Positions 1 through 9,683 of a stretch of DNA of 64,000 nucleotides are shown one piece after another (the first letter of the stretch is position 1; each line of letters begins with the position of its first letter). Source of the stretch: an uncultured Acetatifactor sp. GTDB lineage: Bacteria; Bacillota; Clostridia; Lachnospirales; Lachnospiraceae. The position numbers were made by a program, and so were the translations under genes. The notes under the pieces are model-generated. The model was not told the origin of the DNA. It did not search any database and saw nothing but the letters and a program-made list of their open reading frames with translations. Where the stretch lies: positions 35,221-99,220 of the forward strand of contig CAJUFO010000006.1 in the NCBI GenBank assembly GCA_910585615.1, written 5' to 3'.

Positions 1-1
1 C

Positions 2-1069
2 CTGGATCCGGACCCGGGCCGTGTGTCCTACAAGAAGACCCTGGGCGATACGGAATACCAGATCATCCCGCAGGCCCTGGACATATATGGCTGGTCCATC
101 GTCAATCAATATCCCACCTTTGAGTACATGCGGGACGTGAACCGTATGTCTTTGTTCATCATCGCCATATTCATCGGCTGCCTGATTGCGGTAGGACTTT
201 CCGTGACACTGGTCATCCACAGAATCTCCTCCCCCCTGAACGAGCTCAGCGTCCGCCTCAAAAGCTTTTCCTCCACAGGGCTGCGCGCTCCCCATCCTCC
301 CATGCATACGGACAACATCACGGAATTCGATGTCCTGAACAAAAGCTTCCTGCAGATGGCCGATGACATCCAGCGCCTGGTGGCCCGGCAGAAGGAAGAG
401 GAAGAGCAGAAGAACCAGTTCCGCATCCAGGCGCTGATGGCCCAGATCAACCCGCACTTCATCTGCAATGCCCTCAATACGGTAAAAGTCATGGCGGAAA
501 TCTCCGGCACCCGAAATGTGGCCACCATGATTTCCCATATTTGCCAGTATATCTCTCCCGCCTTCCGCACCAACCGGAACCGCTGGTCATACGCGGAGGA
601 ATATGCCTTTCTGGAGGACTATATCTATATCCTGGAAATCTGCTTCAGCGCCAAGATAGAAATCGATTGCTCCTTCGATGCGTCCGTCAGGGAGGACATC
701 CTGCCCAGGTTCCTGATCCAGCCCCTGGTGGAGAACTGTATCTCCCACGGCATGACCCCTGACAGGACTTTGCAGATTGAGATATGCGTAAAAAAAGAGA
801 CGGATGGACAGGTATCCATCCGTGTGGTCGACAATGGAATCGGTTTTTCGCCGAAGGAGCTGGAGAGCAGAAGACAGATGCTGTCTCATATGAAAAGGGA
901 CACACCCCCAGACCTGCAGGCCCACATCGGCCTGCAGAACATAAAGCAGCGGCTGAACCACTACTACCCGGAATGCCATGAATTCCATATCAATTCCGTG
1001 CAGGGTCAGGGAACCTCCATCACCATCCGTATTCCGTTGCGGACGGATGGCCCGTCTGCCGGAGTCTGA
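2..1069 (+). CDS. YesM-like sensor histidine kinase, C-terminal part (cut by window edge)
   Basis: Membrane histidine kinase of the YesM type, usually paired with a YesN-type AraC response regulator for sugar sensing. The reading frame is open to base 2, so the extracellular sensor and first membrane helix are missing. What remains is the end of the sensor, a membrane helix (about LFIIAIFIGCLIAVGLSVTL), a HAMP-like linker, the His_kinase block with the phospho-histidine in AQINPHFICNALN, and a GHKL ATPase domain with N-box LVENCISHG and G-boxes VVDNGIGF and GIGLQNI-like HIGLQNI. The family usually has QINPHFLYN; here Cys replaces Tyr after the Ile, a mild variation. It faces the response regulator at 1129-2634 tail to tail, a likely partner. 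Confidence 0.9.
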   Translation: MDPDPGRVSYKKTLGDTEYQIIPQALDIYGWSIVNQYPTFEYMRDVNRMSLFIIAIFIGCLIAVGLSVTLVIHRISSPLNELSVRLKSFSSTGLRAPHPPMHTDNITEFDVLNKSFLQMADDIQRLVARQKEEEEQKNQFRIQALMAQINPHFICNALNTVKVMAEISGTRNVATMISHICQYISPAFRTNRNRWSYAEEYAFLEDYIYILEICFSAKIEIDCSFDASVREDILPRFLIQPLVENCISHGMTPDRTLQIEICVKKETDGQVSIRVVDNGIGFSPKELESRRQMLSHMKRDTPPDLQAHIGLQNIKQRLNHYYPECHEFHINSVQGQGTSITIRIPLRTDGPSAGV

Positions 1070-1107
1070 CCTGTCGGAGGCCATTCTGCCCGCTGCGGAC
1101 ACAGAAG

Positions 1108-1141
1108 CGCCGAGAAATGACACTCGTGTCACTTCTCGGCG
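1108..1141. terminator. Inverted repeat between convergent kinase and regulator genes
   Basis: Arms 1108-1123 and 1126-1141 pair over 16 bp with one mismatch and a 2-base loop. The hairpin overlaps the last codons of the minus-strand regulator and follows the kinase stop by about 40 bases. It could end transcription in both directions, but neither side has a clear T tract. Confidence 0.4.
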
Positions 1142-2634
1142 TTAGGCTGTTGATGATGCAGCATCTTCCTCCAGGCATTGGGCGAATAGCCCGTGACTGT
1201 CTTGAAGGTCTTGCTGAAATGGGAGATGTCGCCCATGCCCGTCTTTTCCGCGATTTCATACAGGAAGACATTGTCATCCTCCAGGAGCTCCATGGCATGC
1301 TCGATGCGGTAAAAGGTCAGGTAAGTGCTGAAACTGATGCCCATGGCCCGCTTGAACAGGGTGGAAAAATAGCTGGGGCTGAAGGACACCCGCTCCGCCA
1401 CATCGTTCAGGGCGATTTTGTCCCCCCTGTTCTCCTGGATATAGAGCAGCGACTGGCGAATCTCATCATAGCCGCAGTCCGCCCTGTACAGGATGTCCGA
1501 TTTGGCGCGGAGCATGTCCCTGCACCGCAGATAGATGCCCTCAAAGGTCTCATCGTCCAGAATCCCCTGTAGATGCCCTCTCAGCTCCTGCGGACCAAAA
1601 AGGGAGAGCGCCCTGTCGAAGGCCTCCAGCCCTACAATCACCGTCTGACGGTAGTCGTAAAACGAGAGCCTGTCCTGCATCATGGCCTGCTCCACGGGCT
1701 TGACGATATTCCCATAGTATTCCTGGCGGTTCTTTCCACAAAAGGTGTTTATGGCATAGAGCGATGGGATGTTGGCCACATAATCGGCCAGGAAGGAAGC
1801 CTGATTCTTCAGGACATCGGCGCTCAGGCATCGCACATGGCCTGCCAGGCGGAAGAAGATGTCCCTCCTCTTCCTGATCTCGCCGGGCAGCTGGCAGCAT
1901 TCCACATCGCATATCAGTTCCTGGTCGAAGGCCTTGTATATATATTTTGAGAGAAGCTGGGTCCTCTGGACCAGATTCTCCTCCGACAGCGCCCGGTTGC
2001 GAAAAGCTACGGTGAATTCCATATCGTTCCTGCAGTCCACCACTGTCTCGGAATAGTTCAGGAAATACTCCGCCAGGAGATCCCTCACTGCCTTGGACAG
2101 AATCGCCCTGTTCCCGCCCCGTATATACAGTCGGAACAGCAGCCAGTAGGGGCTGGCCTCAAAGGGAAGCTCCTCTCCCCGGGGCATGTCCAGGAACTCT
2201 TCCAGGAGCTGTTCGTCCGTCCGCTGGCCCGACGCCGTTCCGCTGGCCACCCCTTCCAGCGCCAGCTCTTTTCCCGCCAGGGAGAGCTTTTCCTGCAGCT
2301 CCTCCGGGGATATGGAGGATTTCAGCAGGAAATCGAAGATATGGTAGGGAAAGAGCCTGGTAATCACCTGCACATCCTCCACGCAGGTCACCACGATGAT
2401 CTTGCAGGGGCGCTCCTCCTCGCATATCTTCCCGATCAGCTCCACGCCTCCCAGCCTGGGCATGTTCAGGTCGGTAATCACGATCTCCGGGTAATGCGCA
2501 CGGTACAGCTGCAGAGCCTGTATCCCGTCGTCCGCCTGCGCCACGATCTGCATATTCAGTTGTGCCCAATTCACCGAAGATACGATGCCTGCCCGCGTCA
2601 GCAGCTCATCCTCCGCAATCAGTACCTTATACAT
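1129..2634 (-). CDS. YesN-like response regulator with AraC DNA-binding domain
   Basis: About 501 residues. An N-terminal receiver domain begins MYKVLIAEDELLTRAG and has the phospho-acceptor Asp in IVITDLNMPR. A long middle region of about 250 residues follows, then a C-terminal AraC double helix-turn-helix (about 400-495) with NDVAERVSFSPSYFSTLFKR and GMGDISHFSKTFKTVTGYSP. This layout is typical of YesN proteins that control carbohydrate genes with a YesM kinase. The second ATG (2634) is preferred because the GGGGGG ribosome site sits 6 bases before it and almost touches the first ATG at 2640. The partner is probably the kinase at 2-1069, and the targets probably the transport and hydrolase genes upstream. 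Confidence 0.88.
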   Translation of the reverse strand: MYKVLIAEDELLTRAGIVSSVNWAQLNMQIVAQADDGIQALQLYRAHYPEIVITDLNMPRLGGVELIGKICEEERPCKIIVVTCVEDVQVITRLFPYHIFDFLLKSSISPEELQEKLSLAGKELALEGVASGTASGQRTDEQLLEEFLDMPRGEELPFEASPYWLLFRLYIRGGNRAILSKAVRDLLAEYFLNYSETVVDCRNDMEFTVAFRNRALSEENLVQRTQLLSKYIYKAFDQELICDVECCQLPGEIRKRRDIFFRLAGHVRCLSADVLKNQASFLADYVANIPSLYAINTFCGKNRQEYYGNIVKPVEQAMMQDRLSFYDYRQTVIVGLEAFDRALSLFGPQELRGHLQGILDDETFEGIYLRCRDMLRAKSDILYRADCGYDEIRQSLLYIQENRGDKIALNDVAERVSFSPSYFSTLFKRAMGISFSTYLTFYRIEHAMELLEDDNVFLYEIAEKTGMGDISHFSKTFKTVTGYSPNAWRKMLHHQQPNAEK

Positions 2635-2783
2635 CCCCATCCCCCCTGCCTTGGTCTCTCCCTGTCTGTGTCATGTTCACCATTATACACCAGAAATCCG
2701 CAAAAAACAACCTCGAAGCCGGGGGAAGCCCTGGTTCTAAAGCGTCCTAAAGCCCTTGGCGTGAAACCCCTTGCCCGGAACGC

Positions 2784-5336
2784 TCACAGTTCTTTTTCGG
2801 TGCCGAGCTTCACGCTTCTGAACCGTTTTACATCCATGTTTCTCTCATATTCCCTTTCCATCGTGATGCCGTCGGCGTTTTGGCTCTTTACCAGGATACG
2901 CTGTCCGGACACCGTATCCAGAGTATAGATTCCCTCTGCCTGCGCAGGGACAATCATTTCCCCGCTGGATTCGTCCCGGAAGGAAAGCGGGCCTTCTACA
3001 TGGTCGACCACCATGCTCAGCCTTCCGCCCCTGACGCACTGGATGGACACAGCGCATTGGCCTGCCTGGTAGACCGCGTCCACAATCCGGCCATCCGATG
3101 CCGCCAGCCGGAAAGCCAGCACGCTGTCCCGGGCGATGGCTGGAAAGAGCCTCAAGGTACCGTCATAGCTCTGGAGCAGCATCTCGTTCACGGCAGTGGC
3201 CAGAATCGGAAGTGTCTCATAGTCGAAATGGTTGAACTTCCACTGCAGGGAGGTGCTCTTCTCCTTTGTCCGGCCGTTGCGCACGGCTCTCCGGTTCCAG
3301 AAGTCCTTGTACATCTTCCGGTTGTCCGGCCCATAAGTCCCAAAGCCCTGGGGGAATATCATCCACGCGTCTATCATGCGCCCGAATTCTTCCTCCAGCA
3401 TCTCCGTCAGCCCCATCCGTGCCAGATAGATGGGCATCATGCACCATCCCATGCACTTATCTGAATGCAGGCAGATGCTGTTGTAAATCATGTCGTACAG
3501 CTCGCTCCCACGATCCTTTATCCCTACGACGCCGGCAGGGAACAGAGGAGCCATCTCTGTATCCGGAAAGCCGTAATACATATGCTCCGGGTTACCGTAT
3601 GTCCTTCTCGCCTTTTCCTTTCCTACCTCCCGAAGCACATCCCTGCCATATTCCGGCAGTTCCCCTATATCTTCCGGCAGCCTGGGCCTGTCCCCCACGC
3701 TCAGCACATGATTTGTCAAAGGTTTCCTGCCCTTGCCGATTCCCCACAGGAACCTGCCCTCCGAGTCCAGCTCGTCCTCAAGGAAGTCAGTCTTCTGATA
3801 AGGCGCCAGCTTCTCCAGCCTTTCCTGATAGGGAGCGGCCTCCTCCAGGGGCACTACCGTGACAAGCGCCCCGAACAGGGCCCTTATCATGGAGAGGTCC
3901 GTGATGGTGTCGTCCGTCAGCACAAAGGGCGATTCGTATCCGTTGGTGGCATGGATATGGTAACAGCCGTCCTCCCCCAGAACCAGCTTGTCCAGATAAT
4001 ATTCCGCCGTGGCCCGCATGACCGGCAGAGCCGTCTGCTCCAGGAAACCTTTGTCCCCGGTATAGCGGTAATGCCGGTACATGGCCATGGCAATCTGGGA
4101 ACCGGGCGTACAGTTGTCCTTGGTGGCGCGGTCCATCCTCCCCTTCATGTCGCATACATCCGTATAGAACGCCCCCTTTCCCTTCCTGATATTTTCCGCA
4201 AATATCCGTGCGTAGGGCAGCTGCTCCCATCGGAAGCGATAGTAGGTTTCCGTAAGCTCCGGATGGTTGGCCGCCTCCAGCGGGGCGATGGCATGCTGGG
4301 TATTGTAATGGAAATACCCGCCCCAGGGCACGAAGTCATGATAGGATCCCCATATCCCATTACAGAAATGGGCAGGATAGGCTCCTTTCATCTCGCTGTT
4401 GGCATAGTAGAGGTTCAGGTACCAGAGGTTCTCCAGGTAATCCATCTTCTCCGGCAGGGATACATAGGACTTGTCCCAGAAATCAGTCCACTCCCGGGCA
4501 TGTACCCTGTACAGCTCCTCCGCTCCGACGTTTTCCGCCTCCTGAATCCGCCCCAGCGCCCTCTCCTTTACGCTGTCGAGCCCCTGTCCCACCGCCACTG
4601 TGATGTAGCAGGTCAGGGACAGCTTTTCCCCTTCCTCAAGCGATACCTGTGCCGCATGGGAACCGGCGGTGCGGATGCTGAAGGGCTTCGGGCTCACCGG
4701 CTTTACGGCAATGCAGAAATCCGTTCCATGAAGCCTCTGGAGGATGCAGAGGCAGCCTTCCTCCGCCAGGGAGGAGGTGCCGTCAAGCCCTATGTGCGTC
4801 CCGTCGTAAAACGAAGAATACCAATACATAAGCGCTCGGCTTCCCCATCTGTTCAAATCCCCCCGAATCGGCATAGCTTCCTCAAACTCTCCCTCCACCT
4901 CCAGCACGGCCACCCTGGCGGAATGGGAGGCGAATGACCGAATCCTCACTTTGCCGAAGGGCGTGTCCGCCGCGATGGAAGCGGTGGCATCGGCCAGGGA
5001 CAGCCTGGCCTCGAAGCCGTCCTGGTAAATGGTCTCGAAAACAGGGCAGCCGAAGTGAAGGTTCCATCGGGCTCCATTGCGGCAGTAGGTCATAGTCTCG
5101 TCCGGGTCGGAGCAATAGTCCGTATCACCCCGAATATCGTCAATCAACGCCGTGTTGTTAATCTGTACGTGGAGCGCGTCCTCGCTCAGCCAGAGCAGGC
5201 AGCCCGTATCTCCGTCTCCGACGGGAATCCCATAGGTGGGATTGCAGACCGGTGCCCGGAATACCAAATCATGGTGGGAAACCAGTTCCCCTGTGGTAAA
5301 GTTCGGAGCCACACTTTGGTCCAATTTCATTTTCAT
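2784..5336 (-). CDS. Putative six-hairpin glycoside hydrolase (GH95/DUF5703-like)
   Basis: 850 residues without a signal peptide, so probably cytoplasmic. The N-terminus has the beta-sandwich opening seen in GH95/GH65-like enzymes (NPTYGIPVGDGDTGCLLWL, then INNTALIDD). The middle is rich in helical-barrel signatures such as FCNGIWGSYHDFVPWGGYFH, YRHYRYTGDKGFLEQ and HIHATNGYESPF, and the C-terminus looks like a beta domain. The combination suggests an inverting (alpha/alpha)6 glycosidase acting on an imported oligosaccharide. Family and substrate are inferred; it is clearly diverged from the GH95 enzyme at 9684-12155 in the same cluster. AAGGAGG lies 10 bases before the start. Confidence 0.6.
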   Translation of the reverse strand: MKMKLDQSVAPNFTTGELVSHHDLVFRAPVCNPTYGIPVGDGDTGCLLWLSEDALHVQINNTALIDDIRGDTDYCSDPDETMTYCRNGARWNLHFGCPVFETIYQDGFEARLSLADATASIAADTPFGKVRIRSFASHSARVAVLEVEGEFEEAMPIRGDLNRWGSRALMYWYSSFYDGTHIGLDGTSSLAEEGCLCILQRLHGTDFCIAVKPVSPKPFSIRTAGSHAAQVSLEEGEKLSLTCYITVAVGQGLDSVKERALGRIQEAENVGAEELYRVHAREWTDFWDKSYVSLPEKMDYLENLWYLNLYYANSEMKGAYPAHFCNGIWGSYHDFVPWGGYFHYNTQHAIAPLEAANHPELTETYYRFRWEQLPYARIFAENIRKGKGAFYTDVCDMKGRMDRATKDNCTPGSQIAMAMYRHYRYTGDKGFLEQTALPVMRATAEYYLDKLVLGEDGCYHIHATNGYESPFVLTDDTITDLSMIRALFGALVTVVPLEEAAPYQERLEKLAPYQKTDFLEDELDSEGRFLWGIGKGRKPLTNHVLSVGDRPRLPEDIGELPEYGRDVLREVGKEKARRTYGNPEHMYYGFPDTEMAPLFPAGVVGIKDRGSELYDMIYNSICLHSDKCMGWCMMPIYLARMGLTEMLEEEFGRMIDAWMIFPQGFGTYGPDNRKMYKDFWNRRAVRNGRTKEKSTSLQWKFNHFDYETLPILATAVNEMLLQSYDGTLRLFPAIARDSVLAFRLAASDGRIVDAVYQAGQCAVSIQCVRGGRLSMVVDHVEGPLSFRDESSGEMIVPAQAEGIYTLDTVSGQRILVKSQNADGITMEREYERNMDVKRFRSVKLGTEKEL

Positions 5337-5477
5337 ACTGTCATTGCCTCCTTATTATAGTTCCGCATCTGCCTCGCCCAGCACTTTAGTATGAGCAGAG
5401 AATTTCCGGCCGCGAAAGGAATGCGTCCGTAAATCCTCTGGGGTAGCCTGCGGGGCAGACGCTGTTTTGGTTCTGCA

Positions 5478-7466
5478 TCATACCTCCAGCAATACGATTT
5501 CATATGGTGGTATGCAGTCTATGGTAAAGAAGCGGTACCCGCCCTCTTTCCGGTCTTCCTTTTGCGCCTCAATCGTCAGCGGAGCGTCCTGCCGTGTATA
5601 AAGCGACGCCCTGCCGCACACAGTCCTGACGGCCACCCTGACGGCGTAAAGCGTCTCATTGGTGGGATTGCACAGCGCTACGACCGTCCTTCCGTCCTCT
5701 ACAAAGGTATGGTTCCGGATTCGGCAATAGCTGTCCACATAGGACGGTAGCTCTCCCCTTGACAGTTCCACGAAGATGCGTTTCAGCTGTATGGTCTTAT
5801 AGGAATCCGATACCCAGGAGAAGGGATAGTAGCCAGCCGCACAGACGCGGCCGCCCAGCTCGTTCTCGAACATCCCCAGGCAGCAGGGTGCCATTTCCCT
5901 GCCGTGATAATCCACCAGCTTCGCAAACACGGATGCCTCCTCTGATGCAGGGATGATTCCAAAGGCATCGCCGGGGTTGAAGGCCTGCCTGCAGTTGCGG
6001 ATTCCTCCTTCGATGGTTTGATTGACCAGTACGGTCAAATAGCATTCCCTGGCATCCACGGGATATTCCTCCCCCGCGGCAAATCCGGTGTATGCCCCAA
6101 ATCCTCTGTCGTTCAGGCACTGCAGCGCGCTCGCGTCCAGATATACGCCGCCTGACAGGAGCTCCCAGATTTCCTCGTCCGTCCATGTCGCCGTGCTCCG
6201 GCCTGTGATAAGCCTGACCACCGCCTTTTCCGGATTATAGCACTGTGGAAGCCCGAAATCGAACATTTCCCTGGCGAATCTGGCATACATCCTTCCGGAA
6301 CTGCGGCTCCACCTCCCTGCCGGCGTAGCCGCCTGGCTGTCAATCCGCCAGCCGGTGCAGATGCCGACAGGCTGCTTTCCCCCTGTCTTTTCGGACAGAA
6401 TCCTGTACAGCGGCATCCATCCGTCTATCTTTTTCAGCCATGGCTCCACTGTGGAAAGAGGCTCCCCGGTTTCGGAGGGCAGGATGTTGAAAGCTGCTCC
6501 CGTACACCCGCTCGTCATGGAAAGCGCCGCTTCCAGCGCGGTGGAGGTGGGTGTCTTCTTCACCAGCTGGTAGGGGAAGTTCTCGATTTCAGACAGGCTT
6601 ATGGTCACATAGGGGGGCAGGAGCGCGTTCTGCCTGCCAATTTCCTCCTCCTTTTCCACGATATCGTCAAAACAATAATCTGTATACGCTCCGCCGCCAG
6701 GCCTCCACATGATTTCATGCTTTCCCCCGTCCGACAAGGCAGCCGCGAACTTCGCGAAGTCATATCCCTCAAAATACCTTTCCCCGGTCATCCAGCCCAG
6801 ACGGATATCCGAATCCACCCCGCGGACGGTGCTGCCGATGACGCGGAACAGGCTGTAGATGGCGGCGATATTGTGGTCCAGCCAGGCGCGGCGCAGCCCC
6901 AGATTTCCCGCGTCCAGGGCCTCCCGCAGGGTGTCGCGGGTATATGCGGTTTGGTTCGTCCGATTGAACTTCCCGATACAGCCGTCACAGAAGCACCCCA
7001 TCCCGATGGGCAGATGCCCGTAGCGGACATCATCGTCAATCCAGATATGATCCGGGTGTACATCCGCCAGGATACGATATACAGGCTTCACATATTCCTC
7101 TATGTAACGCTCGTCATTCATGCAGAAGCTTCCCCGGCAGATTTCTCCCATGTCATTGGTCATACGGTAATAGTCGCCGCTGAAACAATTGTCCAAATCC
7201 TCCTCATGATGCCCAATCGTGGACAGGATATTGATTCCGCCGGATAATCCCGCTTCACGGATTTCACACAGTCTCTCCCGCATGACATCGGCCCTCTCCC
7301 TCATCCTGGGCAGGGGCACCGGAGGATGGGTGGAGGATGTGAACAGGGAAATCTGCGCGATACCGCAGGGGTACCTTTTCAATAGCGCAAGCAGTTTTCC
7401 GAATCGGTCCCTGTCCATCCAGATGGCATCGCTCACCCTCAAAGAATGCATTTTGTTCTTGTCCAT
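5478..7466 (-). CDS. Putative TIM-barrel glycoside hydrolase-like protein
   Basis: 662 residues, no signal peptide. The first about 350 residues resemble the catalytic barrel of GH42-like and hypothetical GHL families: early acidic strands (DAIWMDRDRFG), HPDHIWIDDDVRYGH, then GMGCFCDGCIGKFN, a Cys-rich motif common in these barrels. Later segments (after about 400) look like the accessory beta-galactosidase-type domains, ending in an all-beta tail. IDDD is the best candidate for part of an acidic active site, but I cannot assign catalytic residues. GGGAG precedes the ATG. It lies between an AraC regulator and another glycosidase on the same strand, so a role in breaking down the same imported glycan is likely. 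Not assigned to a named family. Confidence 0.55.
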   Translation of the reverse strand: MDKNKMHSLRVSDAIWMDRDRFGKLLALLKRYPCGIAQISLFTSSTHPPVPLPRMRERADVMRERLCEIREAGLSGGINILSTIGHHEEDLDNCFSGDYYRMTNDMGEICRGSFCMNDERYIEEYVKPVYRILADVHPDHIWIDDDVRYGHLPIGMGCFCDGCIGKFNRTNQTAYTRDTLREALDAGNLGLRRAWLDHNIAAIYSLFRVIGSTVRGVDSDIRLGWMTGERYFEGYDFAKFAAALSDGGKHEIMWRPGGGAYTDYCFDDIVEKEEEIGRQNALLPPYVTISLSEIENFPYQLVKKTPTSTALEAALSMTSGCTGAAFNILPSETGEPLSTVEPWLKKIDGWMPLYRILSEKTGGKQPVGICTGWRIDSQAATPAGRWSRSSGRMYARFAREMFDFGLPQCYNPEKAVVRLITGRSTATWTDEEIWELLSGGVYLDASALQCLNDRGFGAYTGFAAGEEYPVDARECYLTVLVNQTIEGGIRNCRQAFNPGDAFGIIPASEEASVFAKLVDYHGREMAPCCLGMFENELGGRVCAAGYYPFSWVSDSYKTIQLKRIFVELSRGELPSYVDSYCRIRNHTFVEDGRTVVALCNPTNETLYAVRVAVRTVCGRASLYTRQDAPLTIEAQKEDRKEGGYRFFTIDCIPPYEIVLLEV

Positions 7467-7503
7467 TTCGTTTCTCCCTTCATACTTTGCCTTCCGCGGA
7501 AGG

Positions 7504-9615
7504 CTATTCTTTCATGGAAGGCTCCTCTTCCATATTTTCCGTTACGCCTTTCCTGTACTTGGCGGGCGTCACTCCGGTCATCTCCTTGAACAGCTTAAAG
7601 AAATGGGCCAGATTTCCATATCCCACCTGCTGGCAGATTTCAGCCACGGTCAAGTCCCCCTTCAGCAGCAGCCTCTTGGCATACTCGATCCGAAGGAATA
7701 TGATATGATCCTTGTACTTCTTTCCCGTATGCTCCAGGAGAGCCTTTCGCACCACGGGCACAGAGGTGCCCAGATCCGATGCCACCTTCTCGATGGACAG
7801 GTCATACTCGGCAAAGTGCTCGCTGACATATTCATATATCCTGCGGGATTCGCTGTTCTCAATCCGGCTCCTCAGCTCCTGAACGCTCTCACAGAATTCC
7901 TTGATCAGATTCTGCGCGGCCTCCTGAAAGCTTTCCACGCTCCTGGCAGACACAATCAGGCTGAGGCTCTGGTTCGACAGCACCACCTGGCATTCCCTAG
8001 CCACCCTGGCTATCTCGCTGAGGAAATCCGAAAAGACACATTGCTGCAACAATATGGACATCTGCATGCTTTCCAGCTGGTCGATATATCTGGCCAGTCC
8101 GGCCATGGCATCCGCTTCATCGCCTTTCGATAATGAGGAAGAGATTCTGTACAGCTCATCCGCGTCATGGAAGAAAGGAGGATGTCCGGCGATGTTTTGA
8201 TGGATATTATCAATGCTCTCCAGCCAGGAGCCTGACAGGCTGGAAAGGTTGGGATATAGATTGCCGATGCCGAATACCGGCTCGTAGGCAAAGCTCTCCG
8301 CCATCTCACATACTAGCTCTACCAGCTCTTCCTTCTGATCCTCTTCCTGGATGCTACATATAGCGCTAATCCGCATTTTCTCGTAGTCACAGACCGTATA
8401 TAGCGATTCCTTCTCCTCGTCCAGGGAAATCCTCTCTAACTCCTCTGACAACTGGCTCAGGAACTCTTTGGTCACCCCTTCATCGCTGTCGTAAAGAATA
8501 CTGGTTACGAAGAAATAGCGCCCCGGGAAGCGAATCTGCAGCTTATCCAGATGCGCTGTAATATCATGTGAATAATTGCCCACCAGCAGCATATGCAGGA
8601 CTTGCTTTCTCAACATCTCCTGCTTCTTCTTAATCTGCTCATTGGCCAGCGCGTTGGTCTCTAGGAGCCTGTCCATCATGTAATTGATTTCTTCCAGGGC
8701 ATTGTCATAGGAGGCCTTTTCCGGCATCTTCACCCTGCTCCTGTATGTCCTTGTGATGTCCAGAATCGTCCCGTAGGATCGTCTCGCCAGCATGTTCGCC
8801 GTTAAAAACAGCATCAGGGCGGCCATCAATACGGACAGTACCTGCAGCACCAGCAGTCTCGTCCATATGAAGCCTTGCCGGCTGGGCAGATAGCAGATTT
8901 TGTATATTCCATTGGTGGTGTATGCTGTTAGGACATCGCTCTGTCCGTCTTCACAAGGCTTGCTTTGATTACAGAACAATAATCCGTCGTCTCCGTATAG
9001 CGAGATGTTACCTTCCATGCCTCCACTGACAATCTGGAAGCGCTCCTGTAGATTAGCCTCTGGAATCACGCAGCACAGGACTGCGCTTACCTTTTTAGAC
9101 TTCTCATAGACCCGCAATGGAATCAGTACATAAAGGTTCTGCTCCAAGGACAATATCTTCTTTTCCTGTCCAACCTCCGCCAACACCTCGATAATTTTCT
9201 TCTTAGAGTCCTCCGGAAGCTTTTTCAGATAAATATCCAAATCTGTAGTACTGCCGGACGAGAGGTATATCTTCCTAGCTCCATAGTATAGGAAATAGTC
9301 GTCCGTCAAAGCGGAATAATGGCTATACTGTTCAAAGTCCTCCAGCATCACGATTTCATTGTACATATTTTCCTGCAGGTAATAGGGCTGGTACTTGCTG
9401 TCGATGCTAATCTGCAGCGCGATTTCGTCAAAGGCGGACAGCTGTGTCTCAAAATCACTGACAATCAATTCCGTTTTCTTCTGATAATACTCCCTCTGCG
9501 TCTGCGCGATGCTCGTATGGTTGATGAACGGAAACAGGATGAACAGGCTCACGCAGCAGCAAATCGCCAAACACATATAAGATGTCAGATAGGGATTTTT
9601 CAATTTCAACCGCAT
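7504..9615 (-). CDS. Membrane-anchored AraC-family regulator
   Basis: About 703 residues. A membrane helix near the N-terminus (SYMCLAICCCVSLFILFPF) and a second near residue 265 (LVLQVLSVLMAALMLFLTA) enclose an extracellular sensor of about 220 residues. The cytoplasmic part ends in an AraC domain with VASDLGTSVPVVRKALLEH and VGYGNLAHFFKLFKEMTG. Such proteins sense an external sugar directly and activate neighbouring genes. I prefer the ATG at 9615 because AAGGA lies 9 bases upstream; earlier ATGs (to 9648) have poorer sites. Gene order suggests it controls the transport and hydrolase genes around it. It sits inside the apparent operon, so autoregulation is plausible. Confidence 0.87.
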   Translation of the reverse strand: MRLKLKNPYLTSYMCLAICCCVSLFILFPFINHTSIAQTQREYYQKKTELIVSDFETQLSAFDEIALQISIDSKYQPYYLQENMYNEIVMLEDFEQYSHYSALTDDYFLYYGARKIYLSSGSTTDLDIYLKKLPEDSKKKIIEVLAEVGQEKKILSLEQNLYVLIPLRVYEKSKKVSAVLCCVIPEANLQERFQIVSGGMEGNISLYGDDGLLFCNQSKPCEDGQSDVLTAYTTNGIYKICYLPSRQGFIWTRLLVLQVLSVLMAALMLFLTANMLARRSYGTILDITRTYRSRVKMPEKASYDNALEEINYMMDRLLETNALANEQIKKKQEMLRKQVLHMLLVGNYSHDITAHLDKLQIRFPGRYFFVTSILYDSDEGVTKEFLSQLSEELERISLDEEKESLYTVCDYEKMRISAICSIQEEDQKEELVELVCEMAESFAYEPVFGIGNLYPNLSSLSGSWLESIDNIHQNIAGHPPFFHDADELYRISSSLSKGDEADAMAGLARYIDQLESMQMSILLQQCVFSDFLSEIARVARECQVVLSNQSLSLIVSARSVESFQEAAQNLIKEFCESVQELRSRIENSESRRIYEYVSEHFAEYDLSIEKVASDLGTSVPVVRKALLEHTGKKYKDHIIFLRIEYAKRLLLKGDLTVAEICQQVGYGNLAHFFKLFKEMTGVTPAKYRKGVTENMEEEPSMKE

Positions 9616-9683
9616 ATTCCTCAATCCTTTCTTCGGCATCTCCATCACTCGGCACGGCGCTGTTGCAGAAAAAAGGGAAAATC